This document shows, one piece after another, positions 60,453 through 64,000 of a stretch of 64,000 bases of DNA. The translations under genes and the position numbers were made by a program. The notes under the pieces are model-generated. The model saw nothing but the letters and a program-made list of their open reading frames with translations, ran no database searches and was not told where the DNA came from. The stretch comes from Bacteroidales bacterium (GTDB lineage: Bacteria > Bacteroidota > Bacteroidia > Bacteroidales > F082), in contig WGCY01000053.1 of the NCBI GenBank assembly GCA_015493525.1, forward strand, positions 1 to 64,000, read 5' to 3'. The first letter of the stretch is position 1, and each line of letters starts with the position of its first letter.

Positions 60453-62477
60453 ATGGATTTCAGGCTCACATCGGAATACAAACCCACCGGCGACCAGCCG
60501 GAAGCCATTGCGCAACTCGTGGATGGATTAAAACGTGGTGACGAAGCACAAGTGTTGCTGGGCGTTACCGGCTCGGGAAAGACTTTTACCATCGCCAACG
60601 TCCTGGCAAAGGTAAACCGTCCCGCTTTAATTCTGAGCCACAACAAAACGCTGGCAGCACAGCTATATGGCGAGTTTAAGCAGTTCTTTCCTGAAAACAG
60701 GGTTGAATATTTTGTCTCCTACTACGACTATTACCAGCCCGAAGCCTATCTGCCATCAAGTAATACCTACATCGAAAAAGACCTTTCCATCAACGAGGAG
60801 ATTGAAAAGTTGCGGCTGAGTACGACTTCCGCACTGCTTTCCGGCAGGCGTGATGTGATCGTGGTCAGCTCGGTTTCCTGCATTTACGGCATTGGCAACC
60901 CGGAAGACTTTACCAGCAATGTGGTGGTTTTGCAAAAGGGACAGGCACTGAGCCGCCAGAAACTGTTGAATGACCTTGTCAATGCCCTTTATTCGCGTAC
61001 GCAAACGGAACTGAACCGTGGTAACTTCCGGGTAAAAGGCGATACCGTCGATGTCTATCCTGCCTATGCCGATGATGCTTTCCGCATTATTTTCTGGGGC
61101 AACGAAATTGAAGCACTTGAGTCCATTGATCCCCTTTCGGGAAAACGTATAAACAGTATGGTCACGCTCACCATTTATCCTGCCAATATCTTTGTAACCA
61201 CCAAAGACAAAATGACTTCTGCCATTTCCGAAATCCAGCTGGACATGCAGAAACAGGTAGATTATTTTCACGAAATAGGGAAGCATCAGGAGGCCAAGCG
61301 ACTGGCAGACCGTGTGAGCTATGATGTGGAAATGTTGCGCGAACTGGGTTATTGTTCCGGCATCGAAAACTACTCCCGTTATTTCGATGGCCGTAGTTCC
61401 GGTTCACGTCCTTTTTGCCTGCTCGATTATTTCCCGGAAGATTATATTACGGTCATCGACGAAAGTCATGTTACCATCTCACAAGTCAGGGCCATGTATG
61501 GCGGCGACCGTTCGCGGAAGCAAAACCTGGTTGAATATGGTTTCCGGTTGCCTTCGGCCATGGACAACCGTCCGTTAAAATTTGATGAGTTCGAGCAAAT
61601 GTCCGGACAAACTATCTACGTCAGTGCCACGCCTGCCGATTACGAATTACAGAAAGCGGAAGGGGTTGTCGTAGAGCAGGTTATCCGCCCGACAGGACTG
61701 CTGGAGCCGAAAATTGAAGTGCGTCCCAGCCTGAACCAGATTGATGATTTGCTGGACGAGGTGGACAAGACCATAAAGGCCGGCCAGCGTGTATTGGTAA
61801 CCACGCTCACCAAACGGATGGCCGAAGAGCTCACCAAATATCTCCTGGACCTGAACATAAAATCACGGTATATCCATTCGGATGTGGATACGCTGGACCG
61901 TATTGAAATCATGCGCGATTTGCGGCTTGGAAATATCGATGTGCTGGTAGGCGTGAACCTTCTGCGCGAAGGGCTTGACCTGCCCGAAGTGTCGCTGGTG
62001 GCCATTCTGGATGCCGATAAAGAGGGCTTTTTGCGTTCCGAGCGTTCACTGACACAAACAGCAGGACGTGCCGCCCGGAATTTGGACAGTAAAGTGATTT
62101 TCTATGCCGATAAAATGACCGGCTCCATGCAGCGAACCATTGAGGAAACCAACCGCAAGCGTGAGAAACAAATGGCTTACAATGCCAAACATGGTATTAC
62201 GCCCCGGCAAATTATTAAATCCACCGATGCCATTATGGGACAGACGGTTGTGGCCGATTCCGGAAAAGAAAAGGAGAAAGCTTACATTGAAAAAGCGGCG
62301 GATATTGCAGCAGACCCCGTGGTGCAATATATGAACAGGGATGCCATTAGGGAAGCCATAGAAAAGACAAACAAGGAGATGCTGAAAGCTGCGAAAGCGT
62401 TGGACTTTATCGAGGCTGCCCGTTTACGGGATGAAATAAAAGGATTGAAAAAACTCTTAGAGAAAAAAGCATTATGA
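60453..62477 (+). CDS. uvrB: Excinuclease ABC subunit B
   Basis: 674 residues, full length. Helicase-like damage-verification subunit of nucleotide excision repair that receives DNA from UvrA2 and recruits UvrC. Seen: Walker A GVTGSGKTFT (about 38-47), the beta-hairpin YYDYYQPEAYLPSSNTYIEKD, TDESHV-type Walker B (VIDESHVTISQVRAMYGGDRSRK), motif VSATPADYE, motif V/VI (GVNLLREGLDLPEVSLVAILDADKEGFLRSERSLTQTAGRAARN) and the C-terminal UVR domain (about 630-670). Its stop overlaps the next start (ATGA). Confidence 0.98.
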   Translation: MDFRLTSEYKPTGDQPEAIAQLVDGLKRGDEAQVLLGVTGSGKTFTIANVLAKVNRPALILSHNKTLAAQLYGEFKQFFPENRVEYFVSYYDYYQPEAYLPSSNTYIEKDLSINEEIEKLRLSTTSALLSGRRDVIVVSSVSCIYGIGNPEDFTSNVVVLQKGQALSRQKLLNDLVNALYSRTQTELNRGNFRVKGDTVDVYPAYADDAFRIIFWGNEIEALESIDPLSGKRINSMVTLTIYPANIFVTTKDKMTSAISEIQLDMQKQVDYFHEIGKHQEAKRLADRVSYDVEMLRELGYCSGIENYSRYFDGRSSGSRPFCLLDYFPEDYITVIDESHVTISQVRAMYGGDRSRKQNLVEYGFRLPSAMDNRPLKFDEFEQMSGQTIYVSATPADYELQKAEGVVVEQVIRPTGLLEPKIEVRPSLNQIDDLLDEVDKTIKAGQRVLVTTLTKRMAEELTKYLLDLNIKSRYIHSDVDTLDRIEIMRDLRLGNIDVLVGVNLLREGLDLPEVSLVAILDADKEGFLRSERSLTQTAGRAARNLDSKVIFYADKMTGSMQRTIEETNRKREKQMAYNAKHGITPRQIIKSTDAIMGQTVVADSGKEKEKAYIEKAADIAADPVVQYMNRDAIREAIEKTNKEMLKAAKALDFIEAARLRDEIKGLKKLLEKKAL

Positions 62478-63877
62478 AACACGACATTATCCCCACAAAA
62501 AGAAAAGCACTCAAAATAAATATAGACACGAATTTTTACGGAAGCTTTGCCGAAATAGGAGGGGGACAGGAAGTGGCGCGACAGTTTTTTACCGCCGGGG
62601 GAGCCTCCGGGACCATTGCCAAAACCATCTCCGCTTACGACAAACGCTTTAGCGATGCCCATTATAACGAGCGGAAAGAGGGACGCTATGTATCGGAAGA
62701 CCGATTGCAAAAAATGCTGCGCAATGAATACCATGAAGTGGAAAAACTACTGGCTGAAAAACGCCCGGGAAGTTGCTTTTTCGCTTTTGCCGATACGGTA
62801 GAGACATTAAATTATACCAAGACAAATTATGCCCATGGCTGGATGGGCGTAAAGTTTCAATTGCAGCCCGGTGCCAAATCCAATACGGTTGTCCTGCACG
62901 TAAAACTCCTGGAAAACGATGGGCTGCTGCAACAGGCCACCCTCGGCACCCTCGGCGTTAACCTGCTGTATGCCTGTAAATATTTCCACAACGAACCTTC
63001 ACGGTTTCTCATTTCGCTCATGGACAACTTGTCGCCTGACAGGTTTCGTATTTCGGCAATACACATGTCCGGCCCGGATTTGGATTATGTAGATAACCGG
63101 TTGCTTGCCATGCAACTGGTAAAAAATGGTATGGCACACGCCATGATGTTCGACAAACAGGGGAATGTCCGGCAGCCATCGGACATGCTCTACAAAAAAA
63201 ACGTATTGGCTTTTCGGGGTGGTTTCCGCCCGGTTACCTACGTGGTAAAAGATATCTTGCGCAAAAGTATGGAGCTGTTCCAAAAAGATGAAACCTACGA
63301 AGAGGAAAACACACTTTCGTTTTGCGAAATCTCGCTGAATAACCTGCTGTCCAAAGGGGAGGCAGACGACCGCGATTTCCTGGAACGTATTAAAATGCTC
63401 AACGACATAGGCCAAAATGTGATGATCTCCGATTTCAGGGAGTATTATAAGTTGGTTGACTTTTTTTCGCAGTTTAAGTTGAAAAACCTTCGCGTCGTTA
63501 TGGGGGTCCCCACACTGGAGAAAGTCATGGACAAGCGTTACTACGAAAATATGAAAGGGGGCATCTTGCAGGCGATGGGCCTGCTTTTTCCAAAAAACAT
63601 GAAACTTTATATTTACCCGACGCTGAGGTCAAAAAAGAATAAAACGGAAATGATTGATTCGGGAAATATCGAAATAACTCCCGATATCCGAATGATTTAC
63701 GATTACCTTATTCAAAACCGGTTTATCTTGAATTTGAAAAGCGATTTGCCCCAGCATCTTTTCATCAAATCGCGGGAAGTGCTGAAAATGATCCAGGAGG
63801 GCAATCCGGAATGGGAGCATTTCGTCCCCATGTCCATAGCAAAGACCATCAAGGAAAAACAACTATTTTTGAAATAG
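62474..63877 (+). CDS. Conserved protein of unknown function, coupled to uvrB
   Basis: 467 residues, no signal peptide, no membrane segment. It begins KRKALKINIDTNFYGSFAEIGGGQEVARQFFTAGGASGTIAKTISAYDKRFSDAHY and contains FFAFADTVETLNY, HGWMGVKFQLQPG, LLENDGLLQQATLGTLGVNLLYACKYF and GNIEITPDIRMIYDYLI. I recall close relatives in Bacteroidota and other phyla that databases label variously, even as TonB-dependent receptor or nicotinate-nucleotide adenylyltransferase; nothing in the sequence supports either label. The four-base overlap with uvrB indicates coupled translation. The function is unknown. Confidence 0.85.
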   Translation: MKHDIIPTKRKALKINIDTNFYGSFAEIGGGQEVARQFFTAGGASGTIAKTISAYDKRFSDAHYNERKEGRYVSEDRLQKMLRNEYHEVEKLLAEKRPGSCFFAFADTVETLNYTKTNYAHGWMGVKFQLQPGAKSNTVVLHVKLLENDGLLQQATLGTLGVNLLYACKYFHNEPSRFLISLMDNLSPDRFRISAIHMSGPDLDYVDNRLLAMQLVKNGMAHAMMFDKQGNVRQPSDMLYKKNVLAFRGGFRPVTYVVKDILRKSMELFQKDETYEEENTLSFCEISLNNLLSKGEADDRDFLERIKMLNDIGQNVMISDFREYYKLVDFFSQFKLKNLRVVMGVPTLEKVMDKRYYENMKGGILQAMGLLFPKNMKLYIYPTLRSKKNKTEMIDSGNIEITPDIRMIYDYLIQNRFILNLKSDLPQHLFIKSREVLKMIQEGNPEWEHFVPMSIAKTIKEKQLFLK

Positions 63878-63890
63878 AAATTGCATCTCG

Positions 63891-63915
63891 CCAAAAGCCA
63901 AAGGCCAAAGAGCGG
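63891..63915. repeat. Short purine-rich repeat after the last complete gene
   Basis: GCCAAAAGCCAAAGGCCAAAG is made of three variations of GCCAAA(A)G and resembles the purine segments after ilvD and the TPR gene. Confidence 0.4.
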
Positions 63916-63925
63916 AAAACAGCCG

Positions 63926-64000
63926 TCAGAAGCTTTTGAAAATCCGGGCTTGTGAAACGCCGGGTGCTTTCACATCAATATCCAAAAAGTAGCCGAAAGG
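63926..64000 (-). CDS. C-terminal end of a gene entering from the right edge
   Basis: A minus-strand frame open from the right edge to a TGA at 63926-63928 gives 24 residues (FGYFLDIDVKAPGVSQ, then ARIFKSF). It has the look of a normal protein tail and converges with the uvrB-linked gene, but it is too short to identify and could be chance. Confidence 0.35.
   Translation of the reverse strand, partial: PFGYFLDIDVKAPGVSQARIFKSF

Overview
The window looks like a chromosomal segment of an anaerobic or facultative Bacteroidota bacterium, most likely Bacteroidales-like. The evidence is: four exported proteins ending in a Por (type IX) secretion sorting domain; a TonB-dependent receptor with an N-terminal carboxypeptidase-regulatory-like domain; a BACON-domain lipoprotein; DUF5683 beside parAB; a PUR/DUF3276 protein; promoters of the TTTG-N19/20-TAnnTTTG type; and almost no Shine-Dalgarno sequences. 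No rRNA, tRNA, CRISPR array, phage or transposase gene was seen.

Layout. 1-9.2 kb: a BACON lipoprotein (cut by the left edge), a two-gene operon for large secreted T9SS substrates, and a membrane-bound AraC-type regulator. A 20-21 bp direct repeat (TCATATCGTA) stands upstream of both the lipoprotein gene and the operon, so the regulator may control both. 9.4-15.2 kb: the isoleucine/valine operon ilvD-ilvB-ilvN-ilvC, headed by a 22-residue leader peptide rich in Ile/Val/Leu and a terminator/antiterminator pair, which is a textbook-like attenuator. 15.4-28.7 kb: cell-envelope genes: a giant exported lipase/FecR-like protein, a 12-heme cytochrome c, a lipoprotein cyclophilin, a TonB-dependent receptor paired with a T9SS substrate, and a FadL-like porin. 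28.8-32.1 kb: a dihydroorotate-dehydrogenase-like enzyme facing a DUF438/hemerythrin/PAS protein with a split permease.

32.3-39.2 kb: a T9SS protein, then the parA-parB-DUF5683 cluster continuing into an S9 peptidase that has lost the part of its catalytic domain carrying Asp and His. 39.5-45.1 kb: a 2-oxoacid dehydrogenase E2, an orphan solute-binding protein, LolD and a large TPR-like protein. 45.3-52.4 kb: small operons (DUF554/MscS, DUF5011 lipoprotein/lipid kinase/SUI1 factor, rhodanese/TauE) and an exported C1 peptidase. 52.6-56.6 kb: serine biosynthesis (serC, serA) with a four-helix-bundle protein bearing an Asn/Gly/His/Tyr-only tail and a DUF1015 protein. 56.9-64 kb: a second exported C1 peptidase, an SDR, uvrB and a translationally coupled conserved protein of unknown function.

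The items most worth following are the ilv attenuator, the shared AraC-type promoter architecture, the in-frame deletion in the S9 peptidase, and several intergenic repeats. All assignments rest on reading motifs by eye; no database search was run.
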